Source of the DNA: Acidicapsa dinghuensis
GTDB taxonomy: Bacteria; Acidobacteriota; Terriglobia; Terriglobales; Acidobacteriaceae
Length of the DNA: 64,000 nucleotides
Direction: 5' to 3'
NCBI RefSeq assembly: GCF_025685685.1
Contig: NZ_JAGSYH010000002.1
Location: forward strand, 978,768-1,042,767
Shown: positions 43,104-51,572 of the stretch, one piece after another
Position numbering within the stretch: the stretch's first letter is position 1
How the letters are laid out: each line of letters starts with the position of its first letter
The notes under the pieces: generated by a model
The model's database searches: none
The model's input: the letters and a program-made list of their open reading frames with translations, nothing else
Told to the model about the DNA's origin: nothing
Program-made: the position numbers and the translations under genes

Positions 43104-43138
43104 GCAGCGTGGAACGGCCTCCAGGCCGGCCACGCTGC
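43104..43138. terminator. Hairpin between convergent genes
   Basis: GCAGCGTGG and CCACGCTGC (9 bp, perfect) enclose CGGCC-TCCA-GGCCG. It fits a bidirectional terminator between the membrane protein and the histidine kinase, which end 16 nt before and 1 nt after it. There is no T-tract, so this may be Rho-assisted or a repeat element. Confidence 0.6.
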
Positions 43139-43139
43139 A

Positions 43140-44555
43140 TCATCGCACTGGAATCTCCACCGAAAAAATGGCCCCGCGCGGCGCGCGCGGCTTCAGCGTG
43201 ATCGTGCCGCCATGCGCCTCCACGGCCCACTTCGCAATCGCAAGCCCAAGCCCCGCGCCACCCACATCCCGCGTGCGTCCTTCATCGACACGGTAGAAGC
43301 GATCAAAGACACGCTCACGTTTATCTTCCGGAATCCCCGGCCCTTCGTCCTCAATCGCAACGGCCACAGACTCGGCAGTGCCTTCCGTATCTTTGTGGTC
43401 GCGCAACGTCACGCGAATCGTGCTCTCAGGCGGCGAATACTTCACTGCATTGTCGAGCAGGTTGATGACAGCCATGCGCAGAAATCCGCGATCCGCCGAG
43501 ATCTCCAGCTCACTCTCACCTGTGACCAAAATATTCTGCTTCTTGTCCTCGGCCAGCACACTCACCACCGTCACCGACTCCTGCACCAGCTCCGCAAACA
43601 CAAAAGTTGTGCGGTGCAGGTCCACCTCACCCGAGTCTGCCTGCGCAATCGTCAGCAGAGTATCGATCATCCCCGTAAGCCGCGCCACCTCCTCAAGCAT
43701 GCTGCCGATGATGTCGCGATACCGCTCCGCACTGTGCTCCTCCTGCAATCCCACCTCGCCCACGCTACGTATCGAGGCCAGCGGTGTCCGCAGCTCGTGC
43801 GATACATCGGACGTAAAGTGCTGCAGCTTTTCAAAGGATTCACCAAGCCGCGCCAGCAATCCATTCAACACTCGCGCCATGTGCCCGAACTCATCATCGG
43901 GATTCTCCACGACTATGCGCTCATTCAACCTGCGCGCAGTGATTTGTTCGGTGCGTCGCGCCATCTCTTCCAGAGGATTGAGCGCCTTGCCTGCCACGCG
44001 ATATCCCGCAAATGCCGCGGCTATAAGCGCTATCGGCATCGCCAGTATCAGTAGTCCCAAAAACTCCAGAAGCCTCGTCCGTAGCGGCTCGGTGCTGTAG
44101 GCCAGGCGAATCAGCAGCGGCTTTCCGTCGAGAATGTGAATATGGCTGATCGCCAGCACCGGCGTGCCATCCTCAAGCCGCCACCGTCGCGGCGCATAGC
44201 CGACATTGCCTTCCTGCTGAGCAATCGCGCCTCCCAGGCTCATCGCACCCAATCGCTCATTGCGAAGCAGCACATCTCCTTGCGGGCTCAGCACCTCCAT
44301 GTAGCGGTCCAGCAGCAACCTTGACTGCGGATGGCTGTGATAATCCTCACGCAGATGAAGCCGGCCATCGGGCGTAAAGTACAACAGCCCTTCTACCGTT
44401 TCCAGATCTTCAATCTCCGCGTGATGAAGCTGATCGTTGAGCTGCCAGTACTGCAACCCGCATGCCCCGCAGATATAAATCGCCAGCACAATGCCGAAGA
44501 TGCCGGCATACCACAGCGTCAGCCGGCCGCGAATATATCTCGGCCTCAACCGCAC
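43140..44555 (-). CDS. Sensor histidine kinase (heavy-metal/CusS-like type)
   Basis: 471 aa. Membrane helices at about 12-34 and 163-186 flank an extracytoplasmic sensor region of 130 residues. A HAMP domain follows (about 187-240). His253 is the phosphorylation site (SDVSHELRTPLASIR). N box NLLDNAVKYSP, G boxes EDEGPGIPED and GGAGLGLAIAKWA are intact. The gene overlaps the response regulator by 10 bp, so they are translated together. Confidence 0.95.
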   Translation of the reverse strand: MRLRPRYIRGRLTLWYAGIFGIVLAIYICGACGLQYWQLNDQLHHAEIEDLETVEGLLYFTPDGRLHLREDYHSHPQSRLLLDRYMEVLSPQGDVLLRNERLGAMSLGGAIAQQEGNVGYAPRRWRLEDGTPVLAISHIHILDGKPLLIRLAYSTEPLRTRLLEFLGLLILAMPIALIAAAFAGYRVAGKALNPLEEMARRTEQITARRLNERIVVENPDDEFGHMARVLNGLLARLGESFEKLQHFTSDVSHELRTPLASIRSVGEVGLQEEHSAERYRDIIGSMLEEVARLTGMIDTLLTIAQADSGEVDLHRTTFVFAELVQESVTVVSVLAEDKKQNILVTGESELEISADRGFLRMAVINLLDNAVKYSPPESTIRVTLRDHKDTEGTAESVAVAIEDEGPGIPEDKRERVFDRFYRVDEGRTRDVGGAGLGLAIAKWAVEAHGGTITLKPRAPRGAIFSVEIPVR

Positions 44556-45274
44556 TCCTTCTCCTCCGCCTTGCGCAGCACAAAACCCAGGCCTCGCACC
44601 GTGTGCAGCAGCTTCACCGGAAATGGATCATCGAGCTTCTTGCGAATCCGCGCAATGTGTACGTCGATCACATTATCCAGCGACGTATAACGCACCGTCG
44701 TCTTCCATACATCGCGCGCCACCATCTCGCGCGAAACCACCGTTCCGCCATGCAGCAGCAGATATTCCAGCAGATCAAACTCGCGCCCCGTCAGCTCAAT
44801 CGCTACATTCCCACGCGTCGCCATGCGGCCGCTTACATCCATGCGCAGATCCGCCAATTGCAGCACTGACGCCGTTGTAGGCTTCGCTCTACGCTGCAAC
44901 GCCCGTATGCGCGCTAGCAGTTCTGGAAACGCAAATGGCTTGATGAGGTAATCATCCGCGCCTGCGTCAAGCCCGCGTACGCGATCATCCACTGATCCAC
45001 GAGACGTCAGCACCAGCACCGGCATTCGGTATCCGCTGCGTCGCATCTCGCGCATCGTCTCCAACCCACCTTGCTGCGGCAACATAATATCCAGCAGCAC
45101 CAGGTCAAACGCGGCCTCGCGCATCCGCCGCATGCCCGCTTCCCCCGAGTGCGTCACGATCGCCTCATATCCATTGCCCCGCAACCCTTCCGCGATCGCT
45201 TCGGCGAGCTTACGCTCATCCTCAATGATCAGGATCCGCAGTACTTCTTCGGGCCAGTCGTCTGATGCACTCAT
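44546..45274 (-). CDS. OmpR family response regulator
   Basis: 242 aa. Receiver domain with the acidic pair (IIEDE), phospho-acceptor Asp62 (LVLLDIMLP) and Lys (DYLIKPF). C-terminal OmpR winged helix (ELTGREFDLLEYLLLHGG; SLDNVIDVHIARIRKKL). First gene of the two-component operon, diverging from a secreted-protein gene with a PmrA-like box in between. Confidence 0.95.
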   Translation of the reverse strand: MSASDDWPEEVLRILIIEDERKLAEAIAEGLRGNGYEAIVTHSGEAGMRRMREAAFDLVLLDIMLPQQGGLETMREMRRSGYRMPVLVLTSRGSVDDRVRGLDAGADDYLIKPFAFPELLARIRALQRRAKPTTASVLQLADLRMDVSGRMATRGNVAIELTGREFDLLEYLLLHGGTVVSREMVARDVWKTTVRYTSLDNVIDVHIARIRKKLDDPFPVKLLHTVRGLGFVLRKAEEKECG

Positions 45275-45335
45275 CCTTCAAACTTTAATCCAGTCTGCGA
45301 ACCGCTGGCATTCCTGAACCAAGAGATAAGGCAAA

Positions 45336-45385
45336 CTTCAGAATTGCTTAAGGCAGCTCCGTGGTCAGATCAGAAGGTCAGATCA
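45336..45385 (+). promoter_or_regulatory. PmrA-like box and direct repeat upstream of the secreted protein gene
   Basis: CTTCAG-N5-CTTAAG (45336-45352) has the 11-bp period and sequence of PmrA/QseB-type OmpR-family sites. Eleven bases later GGTCAGATCA is repeated at a 13-bp period (45363-45372, 45376-45385), and the second copy runs up to the ribosome site GGAGG. These are likely controls of the downstream gene by the divergent two-component system. Confidence 0.6.
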
Positions 45386-45398
45386 CGGAGGAACCATC

Positions 45399-46181
45399 AT
45401 GATCAGCAACCGCATCATGGTTAAAGCATTCGCCGCTGGCTTTGGATCGCTGCTCTTCAGCGTGGCTGGCATTCAGTCCCAGGCCGTCGCGGCGTCCGCT
45501 GCCGCAATTCCAGCTTCGACAGCAATTCCAGTGCGCTTTGAACATTCGATTGACACGAAACACGCGAAGACGGGCGACGCCATCACAGCAAAAACCATGC
45601 AGGAAATCGTTCTTCCCGGCGGTCAAAGCATCGCCAGGGGCAGCCTGTTGACAGGGCACATCGTCTCCTCCGAAGCATTCCGTTTCGATACCACTCCCTA
45701 CGCACATCAACAGTCCTCGACGCTTTCAATCCATTTCGACAAGCTCGAAACCGGCGGCACAGCCATCCCCGTCAATCTCTCCGTACGCGCCATCGCCAAT
45801 GCACTCGACTCGAAAGACGCGACCTACGCGCACGGCATCGACGAGACCGATCACCTTGGAACCATCACCCTCATCGGCGGCCTCAGCTATTCACCGCTCG
45901 ACAAGACCATCCTCTCGGAAGACGGGGACGCCATCGCCTACAACCGCAAACATGGACTCTTCGCGCGGCTCATTCCATCCGGCTCGTGCAGCGGAACCGA
46001 GACCGAGCAGTCCGTGAGTATCTTCTCGCCCGATGCCTGCGGTGTTTACGGTTTCGCGGACGACTACATGCCTCAAACCGGCAGCGACGGCAGCGGCACC
46101 TTTACGCTGGCCACCCGCGGTCACTCGCTGAAGCTATACGCGGGCAGCACCGCGCTGCTGCAGGTCAACGAGACAAAGTAG
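45399..46181 (+). CDS. Secreted protein of unknown function
   Basis: 260 aa, start set by GGAGG. Signal peptide (about 1-32; SQAVAASA). The mature part has a beta-rich region (IPVRFEHSIDTKHAKTGDAI; ITAKTMQEIVLPGGQSI) resembling secreted acidobacterial proteins of similar pattern, and two cysteines near the C-terminus (GSCSGTE; SPDACGVYGF). No enzyme motif. Divergent from the two-component operon, with candidate response-regulator sites in front, so it is probably its target. Confidence 0.75.
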   Translation: MISNRIMVKAFAAGFGSLLFSVAGIQSQAVAASAAAIPASTAIPVRFEHSIDTKHAKTGDAITAKTMQEIVLPGGQSIARGSLLTGHIVSSEAFRFDTTPYAHQQSSTLSIHFDKLETGGTAIPVNLSVRAIANALDSKDATYAHGIDETDHLGTITLIGGLSYSPLDKTILSEDGDAIAYNRKHGLFARLIPSGSCSGTETEQSVSIFSPDACGVYGFADDYMPQTGSDGSGTFTLATRGHSLKLYAGSTALLQVNETK

Positions 46182-46220
46182 CACTACAGCCGAGCCGATT
46201 CAGGCTGCTCCATCAAACCG

Positions 46221-46856
46221 TTATGATTCGGCTCGGAAAGACTGCGTAAAGATCGTCACCAAATCCAAAGCCATAGGCCAGACAGTTCCCATCGTCACCA
46301 GCCATCCCAGCCGCGACCACACCGGTCCCATCGCCTCTGCATACACCACCAGACACAGAGCCGCATTTGCCAGATAAGCTGTTTCGATGCCCGCGATGCA
46401 GAGCTGCATTGGCGCAATGGAGCGACGCTTGACCCACAGCATCGCCGTGCACACCAGCGCAATGCCCAGCCCCAACCCAAGCACCACCAGCCTCTGCCAC
46501 TCGCTTGTACCAGCAAGATGTCGCAGAAACGGCAGCTCCACCAGCACCGTTCCCACCAGCGAAAGCCCAATCACCACCCACAACACTCTTCGCCCCACCC
46601 GCGTAGGCAATTGCTTTGCAGACAGCGCTCGCAGCCGCAGCCAGAGCATGGGAAACGCCAGAAAGAGCGGCACGCCCACCAGCACATGCCACCAGTTGCC
46701 CTGATTCCCCGGCACATGCAGCGTCACCGCATCCAGCGCCGATGTGTCGCGCGCAAACGGCACAAAGACCGTCACTGCAGCCACCAGCCAAACCAACAGC
46801 ATCAGCGCGTTCCACCACCCAACCCCGCGCCATTCACGCAACTCATCCGCCTTCAT
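46221..46856 (-). CDS. Integral membrane protein of unknown function
   Basis: 211 aa from the second in-frame ATG (after TAGGGT). About six hydrophobic segments (ALMLLVWLVAAVTVFVPFA; WHVLVGVPLFLAFPMLWLRL; VLWVVIGLSLVGTVLVELPF; LVVLGLGLGIALVCTAMLWV; and others). No family recognised. Convergent with the secreted-protein gene, alone on its strand. Confidence 0.65.
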   Translation of the reverse strand: MKADELREWRGVGWWNALMLLVWLVAAVTVFVPFARDTSALDAVTLHVPGNQGNWWHVLVGVPLFLAFPMLWLRLRALSAKQLPTRVGRRVLWVVIGLSLVGTVLVELPFLRHLAGTSEWQRLVVLGLGLGIALVCTAMLWVKRRSIAPMQLCIAGIETAYLANAALCLVVYAEAMGPVWSRLGWLVTMGTVWPMALDLVTIFTQSFRAES

Positions 46857-47034
46857 ATCCGACCCTACGCAGAACCTCCAGCGAAAGTTCAAAGATTAAT
46901 TTGGCTTCGGACCGGCAACTGCATTTGATTGCTCTTATTGAGACTTCGGCGAGGATGTGGAAACCAGATATGACGATCATCCCGCCACTGAGTCAAAGAC
47001 AATATCGAATCAGTCGGATGTTACATTGAACCCC

Positions 47035-48306
47035 ATGAAGTCTTTGCCTCATGCTTTGTTCGCATTGGTCTTGGCAGCATGCGGCTGCGGGCAATGGGTT
47101 GGCCCTCCACCTCCTGAAGAGTACGCAAAGTCCCAAAAGGCTCTGGCATCGAAGGGCGACACAGAAGCCGCCTGGAATCTCGCCAATTGCTATCTGCACG
47201 GCAACGGAGTTCCGCTGGATTTCGCCCTCGCCGAGCATTGGTTTGAGATTGGCGCTAATACACCAGACAAGAAAACTCACGTCGCTCAGATGTATGCAAG
47301 CGGCAAGGGCTTCCCGAAGGATATCGAGGCCGCAGCGAAATGGTTCATTGCCGCAGGCCGCCCTTTCGACTTCTTCGAGCTCGCCGAACTTTACAAAGCT
47401 GAGGCAGAAGCCGATCACTCGATGGCGGCCAAATACTATTCAAAGGCTACGACCATCTACCTCGACCTTATCCGCAAGCATCAGACCGAAGTAAAACGCT
47501 CTGAGATGGAGCTGGGCAACTTCGTCATCGACGGTATCTACAGCGCTGGCGACACGCCCGCCGCTAGGGCTCAGGATCTTGAATGGGCGCGCATGATTGC
47601 ACAAGAGCTCCTGGGCCAAAAGGAGTACCAGATCTCTGTTGAATATGACATCGGTGAAGAGGATCTCCCTGAAGATCAAACGATGCGGCTGTATTACCTC
47701 AAACGCGCTGCCGCCTACGACGTTGATCTTGCCCTGCACTACTACATCGAGGCTCTCAACGAGGGAAAGACCAAAGATTTTTCGGGATACGACTACATTG
47801 CCTGGGAGAGAATCGCGCAAGGCGAAGGCGGCGGCGAAAGCCGATTACTAAAGGCTTTCATCGAAAATATGAGTGCGCTTCAGCTCGACAGTGTGCAAAC
47901 AGCTTACGATAACCTCATTGCTACCCGTGAACAATGCGGCGCGTACTACACTGCCGACGATCCACTTCGCAATGTGACCCCAGCCGTCCTCGCAGCCATG
48001 GATCAGGACGATCCCGACGTTAAACTCCGCGAAGCTTTCAATCTTGAGAAAGCCGCTGCAACAAACGAACACACATATCAGCGAGCCCTTGCACTCTATC
48101 GCGATGTTCGAAACACTCGCGGCCGTGCCCCGCGATTCATCCTGGACAAGTACGCTCTCTTCGGACGTAACGGCGTTCCTCAGAACCGCATGGTCGCCGA
48201 ATACTGGCTTCGCGAAGCCATTCGCAGCGGTTCCGAACCTGCGCAGGATCTGCTTAGTTCCATCGGCCGGCGACCATCACACAATCCTTCGTCTGAGTCT
48301 CACTGA
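47035..48306 (+). CDS. Sel1-repeat lipoprotein
   Basis: 423 aa from the ATG of MKSLPHALFALVLAACGCG, a signal with lipobox LAAC. Sel1-type repeats follow (SKGDTEAAWNLANCYLHGNG; and AQMYASGKGFPKDIEAAAKW, later YALFGRNGVPQNRMVAEYWL). Such repeats bind proteins in envelope complexes. A TACATT hexamer 7 nt before the ATG suggests a leaderless message; no ribosome site is seen. Confidence 0.85.
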   Translation: MKSLPHALFALVLAACGCGQWVGPPPPEEYAKSQKALASKGDTEAAWNLANCYLHGNGVPLDFALAEHWFEIGANTPDKKTHVAQMYASGKGFPKDIEAAAKWFIAAGRPFDFFELAELYKAEAEADHSMAAKYYSKATTIYLDLIRKHQTEVKRSEMELGNFVIDGIYSAGDTPAARAQDLEWARMIAQELLGQKEYQISVEYDIGEEDLPEDQTMRLYYLKRAAAYDVDLALHYYIEALNEGKTKDFSGYDYIAWERIAQGEGGGESRLLKAFIENMSALQLDSVQTAYDNLIATREQCGAYYTADDPLRNVTPAVLAAMDQDDPDVKLREAFNLEKAAATNEHTYQRALALYRDVRNTRGRAPRFILDKYALFGRNGVPQNRMVAEYWLREAIRSGSEPAQDLLSSIGRRPSHNPSSESH

Positions 48307-48403
48307 CAGATGTATTTGAGTGGTCGTACGGTCAATAAGTCCCAGCAGACCACTTCACCATTTCAGCCATCTATTCTGAGACTCACACGGAGTGACTTCG
48401 CTT

Positions 48404-48778
48404 ATGTCTGAAACCCTCATCCCCATCCAGCCGTCTTTCGCCGAACACCTCGCCAGCGAGTGGATCGACTCCTGGAACACCCACGACCTCGAACGCATCC
48501 TCACTCACTACAGTGACGACATCACCCTGATCTCTCCAGTAGCCCTCAAGCTAACCGGCGACAGCGCCGTTCGCGGCAAATCCGCCCTGCGCGCCTATTT
48601 CGCGAAAGGCCTGGACGCCTACCCCGATCTTCGCTTCGACCTCATCGAGACTCTCTTCGGTGTCGAAACCATCGTCCTCTTCTACCGCAACAACGTGCGC
48701 GGCAACAAAACAGCAGAAGTACTACGCCTTAACGCCGAAGGCAAGATCACCCACGTCTGGGCCAACTACGACAAGTAG
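48404..48778 (+). CDS. SnoaL-like/NTF2-fold protein
   Basis: 124 aa. SEWIDSWNTHDLERILTHYS, then GKSALRAYFAKGLDAYPDLR and IVLFYRNNVRGNKTAEVLRL follow the NTF2-like/SnoaL pattern (nuclear transport factor 2 family). Cytoplasmic, role unknown. A GTG 12 nt upstream is an alternative start. Confidence 0.85.
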   Translation: MSETLIPIQPSFAEHLASEWIDSWNTHDLERILTHYSDDITLISPVALKLTGDSAVRGKSALRAYFAKGLDAYPDLRFDLIETLFGVETIVLFYRNNVRGNKTAEVLRLNAEGKITHVWANYDK

Positions 48779-48836
48779 ACATCTCTCTGCAAAGCGTCGC
48801 GACTGCTCTCACACTCACACTTCACACTCGTCGTTC

Positions 48837-49715
48837 TCAAAACATCCTGAAGTTCACATACACCTGAATCCGCACCGCCACAGGCCTGCCGTTCTTCTTT
48901 GCAGGCTTGAACTTATATCGCGCCACGGCATCCAGCGCCTTTTCATCCAGTCCCATGCCCAGATGCCGCAGCACCTGCAGATTGCGCGGATTGCCCTGCG
49001 CATCCACAATCAGCCCAACCACGCAGATGCCCTCATACTTGTTGCGCCGCGCTTCGTCTGAGAACTCTGCTTCAGGAGCAACCACCAGTGTCGGCGCGGA
49101 GACGTCGCCACCCGGCGAATAAACATCCCCTCCAATACCGCCATCCTTCCCAGGCCCGTAACCTGGACCATCCCCGGGACCATCTCCGCCATAGATGCCA
49201 GTACCAATACCCGCGCGCTTGCCCGGACCATTCGAGTCCAGCGTCACATTCACCGAGCGCTGCACGCCCACCGTCATCAGCGCCGGATTCTCCGGCAGCT
49301 TCACCTCCGGCGGCGCGGCTATTGCATTCTCAATCGCCAGCAGCGGCTTCGTGATCGACGGAATCACAGGTGGTATCAACGGCGCACGCTCGAATTTCGG
49401 CGGATTGCCCTCTCGCGGCGCGATCAGGTCATGCGCTCCGCCACCCCCACCGCCGCTCATCGCGCCCTGTGTCAGCAAAGGCGCATAGATCGCCTGATCC
49501 TGTGTCTCTATCGAATCGAGAGAACGCCCATATGGATGAACGAAAGCATGCGGCCTGATCCCGTTCAGCAGCAAAAGCGCAATCAGGCCTCCATTCACCA
49601 GCGTCGCGGTGCCAACAGCCCATGGGCTCGTGCGCTTCTCAACGCAAAGATCTTCGAGCGTGCCAAATCCTCGATAGCCCGCACTGCATGCATTGTTGGA
49701 CGATTGCCGTAGCAT
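48837..49715 (-). CDS. TonB-type energy transducer
   Basis: 292 aa from the ATG after AGAGAGG. One membrane helix (ATLVNGGLIALLLLNGI, about 35-52), then a Pro- and Gly-rich periplasmic spacer with a long Gly/Asp/Pro stretch (about 160-200). The C-terminal TonB domain is complete (GICVVGLIVDAQGNPRNLQV; KALDAVARYKFKPAKKNGRP). No ExbB/ExbD nearby. It presumably energises one of the outer-membrane receptors encoded elsewhere. Confidence 0.92.
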   Translation of the reverse strand: MLRQSSNNACSAGYRGFGTLEDLCVEKRTSPWAVGTATLVNGGLIALLLLNGIRPHAFVHPYGRSLDSIETQDQAIYAPLLTQGAMSGGGGGGAHDLIAPREGNPPKFERAPLIPPVIPSITKPLLAIENAIAAPPEVKLPENPALMTVGVQRSVNVTLDSNGPGKRAGIGTGIYGGDGPGDGPGYGPGKDGGIGGDVYSPGGDVSAPTLVVAPEAEFSDEARRNKYEGICVVGLIVDAQGNPRNLQVLRHLGMGLDEKALDAVARYKFKPAKKNGRPVAVRIQVYVNFRMF

Positions 49716-49902
49716 AGCGACACCTCTCTTGCAGGGCTCATACATGAGCCTCATTGAACAACTGCATGATTCGTGATCTGACTTATGCTCGAGCGTTGAC
49801 AACGCATAGACGCGGTGGGGATGCGGCCGTTATCCGCAAATTTACGCAAAAGATGAGCCTATCGTGGTCCCGACTTTTCGCAGCCTTTATATCGCTGACG
49901 AA

Positions 49903-50835
49903 CTATGCTTTTCTCGCCGAAATCATGCAATAGGTCATCGGTCCCAGTGGAGCACTGACCAGCGGCAGCAATACCGGAGCCAACACATTATTCCAGCGTG
50001 CCCGCGTCATCTTTCTCTCTCCAAAGACCACATCTGTGAGCAGAAACTTCATCGTTACCCACGGCACGTGCGCGACCGACGACGCCACACGCATCTGCAA
50101 ATGTTCAACGCGGATGTCAGTAAATCCCAATGCTTCCATCCTTTCGGTGAACACATCAAGCTGCGCCAGCTCGCGGATTACCCAGCACTCGCAAAGTCTG
50201 CGGTAGATTCTGCGCTGCCATTCATTGGCAAATCGCCTGTGCCCCAAAAACCCATCGGCGACTACCAACCGTCCATTTGGCCGCAGCAGTCGGTGCGCCT
50301 CGGCTAACAGCAGATGCTTGTCCGCACCCGTAGCATGACAGCTGCTTTCAAGTGCATAAACGGCGTCATAGCTTTCATCTGGCAATGCACAATCTTCGTA
50401 GTTTCCTTGCATCACGCGAATACGATCACCACATCCAGCGAGGGCGTTTAATTCCTCCGCCTGCGTTACCTGCCATGGAACGCGCGTGAGCCCGTGCAAT
50501 ACTGCCTGCGGCAGCCTCCGCGAAAAGCTACGCAGCGTTGCACCAAGTCCACACCCCAGATCGAGGATCTCAGGCGTTGAATTTGCATCCACATCAAGTC
50601 GCGCCAACACCTCAACATTCATCTGTTCAAGCATCGCCTCGCGTGCGAACGGATTCATGCCCACACGATAGAACCCAAAGTGCATGTTGAATTCGTTGCT
50701 CCACGCCGCGTAATCAGGCCCCGCTTCGCTGTAATACTCTTCCAGGCCAATCTCAGGTTTGACCGGGGCCGGTAGCTCTACGGCGCGTCCGCATACGGCA
50801 AGATTGCGAGACTCCTCTACCTGCGTTGCAATCAT
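49903..50835 (-). CDS. SAM-dependent methyltransferase, small-molecule type
   Basis: 310 aa. SAM motif I ILDLGCGLGATLRSF, then YDAVYALESSCHATGADKHL and RLVVADGFLGHRR: the arrangement of gamma-tocopherol/cyclopropane-type class I methyltransferases (UbiE/sterol-like). Substrate unknown. The start overlaps the regulator stop as ATGA, so translation is coupled and the regulator is the likely controller. Confidence 0.85.
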   Translation of the reverse strand: MIATQVEESRNLAVCGRAVELPAPVKPEIGLEEYYSEAGPDYAAWSNEFNMHFGFYRVGMNPFAREAMLEQMNVEVLARLDVDANSTPEILDLGCGLGATLRSFSRRLPQAVLHGLTRVPWQVTQAEELNALAGCGDRIRVMQGNYEDCALPDESYDAVYALESSCHATGADKHLLLAEAHRLLRPNGRLVVADGFLGHRRFANEWQRRIYRRLCECWVIRELAQLDVFTERMEALGFTDIRVEHLQMRVASSVAHVPWVTMKFLLTDVVFGERKMTRARWNNVLAPVLLPLVSAPLGPMTYCMISARKA

Positions 50836-51374
50836 CGCTCCCCCTTCGCCTTACGCTGCTTTGGAAGCCACTGCGTGATACCTGCTCCTACACTCATCAG
50901 GTTGCGCAACGTAGATGTGGGCAGCCCCTTTATTTGCTCGTACCATCCGTGTGTTTCCTTGAGGAACGCGAGCATATCTCCGACGCGCGACGTCATGAGC
51001 GTGTCTTTCTCCTTGCGCGCTTCAATAGCCAGCCGGTCCAGTGCAGCGATTGTCGGCTCAATCTCGCGCCCTACACGCTGTTGCACGACCGTCAAAAATA
51101 ATTCCCATACGTCATGCGACGTCGAAAAGAAATCCCTTCGATCTCCCATCCTCTGCGTGGCCTGCACCAGTTCCCAGTTCTGCAACTCCTTCAGGCTTGT
51201 GCTCACATTCGATCGCGCCACCGATAATGCATCTGCAATCTCCTCCGCGGTCATCGGCTCGGCCGCCAGGTACAGCAGCGCATGCACCTGCGCCACGGTG
51301 CGGTTTACACCCCACCGGCTCCCCATTTCTCCCCAGTGCAGCACAAATTCACGGCCAACCTTCGACAGCGCCAT
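50832..51374 (-). CDS. GbsR/MarR family transcriptional regulator
   Basis: 180 aa: FVLHWGEMGSRWGVNRTVAQ, helix-turn-helix AEEIADALSVARSNVSTSLK, and LVQATQRMGDRRDFFSTSHD: the GbsR subfamily of MarR proteins, which in other bacteria regulate choline or membrane-linked genes. First gene of a two-gene operon with the methyltransferase. A long perfect inverted repeat stands 15 nt upstream of the start. Confidence 0.92.
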   Translation of the reverse strand: MALSKVGREFVLHWGEMGSRWGVNRTVAQVHALLYLAAEPMTAEEIADALSVARSNVSTSLKELQNWELVQATQRMGDRRDFFSTSHDVWELFLTVVQQRVGREIEPTIAALDRLAIEARKEKDTLMTSRVGDMLAFLKETHGWYEQIKGLPTSTLRNLMSVGAGITQWLPKQRKAKGER

Positions 51375-51389
51375 ACCATCCTCCTCTAC

Positions 51390-51425
51390 TTTCTGTAATT
51401 TCAGTATAAACAGAAATTACAGAAA
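51390..51425 (-). promoter_or_regulatory. GbsR operator, perfect 13-bp arms
   Basis: TTTCTGTAATTTC-N10-GAAATTACAGAAA, all 13 arm positions matching. The spacer includes TATAAA. On the minus strand a TATACT (51408-51403) inside the spacer is a credible -10 box, so a bound repressor would block the promoter. Further TGTTATT and TATACTG copies extend the pattern upstream. Confidence 0.82.
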
Positions 51426-51572
51426 TAACAGTATAGAATTTCCTGGCAGCACCGCGATCTGACGAAAAATGCTTGCGCGCCTCCCGCAGCGCACTTTATA
51501 GTTCGCTTCTGGAAATTTCATTGAATAAAATTTACGTTTCTACTGCTGAAACAGTCGCATAGGAGCAGATCC

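Noticed and set aside
43104..43138. Attachment site or tRNA remnant
   Set aside because: A simple hairpin between convergent genes with no cloverleaf and no integrase nearby.
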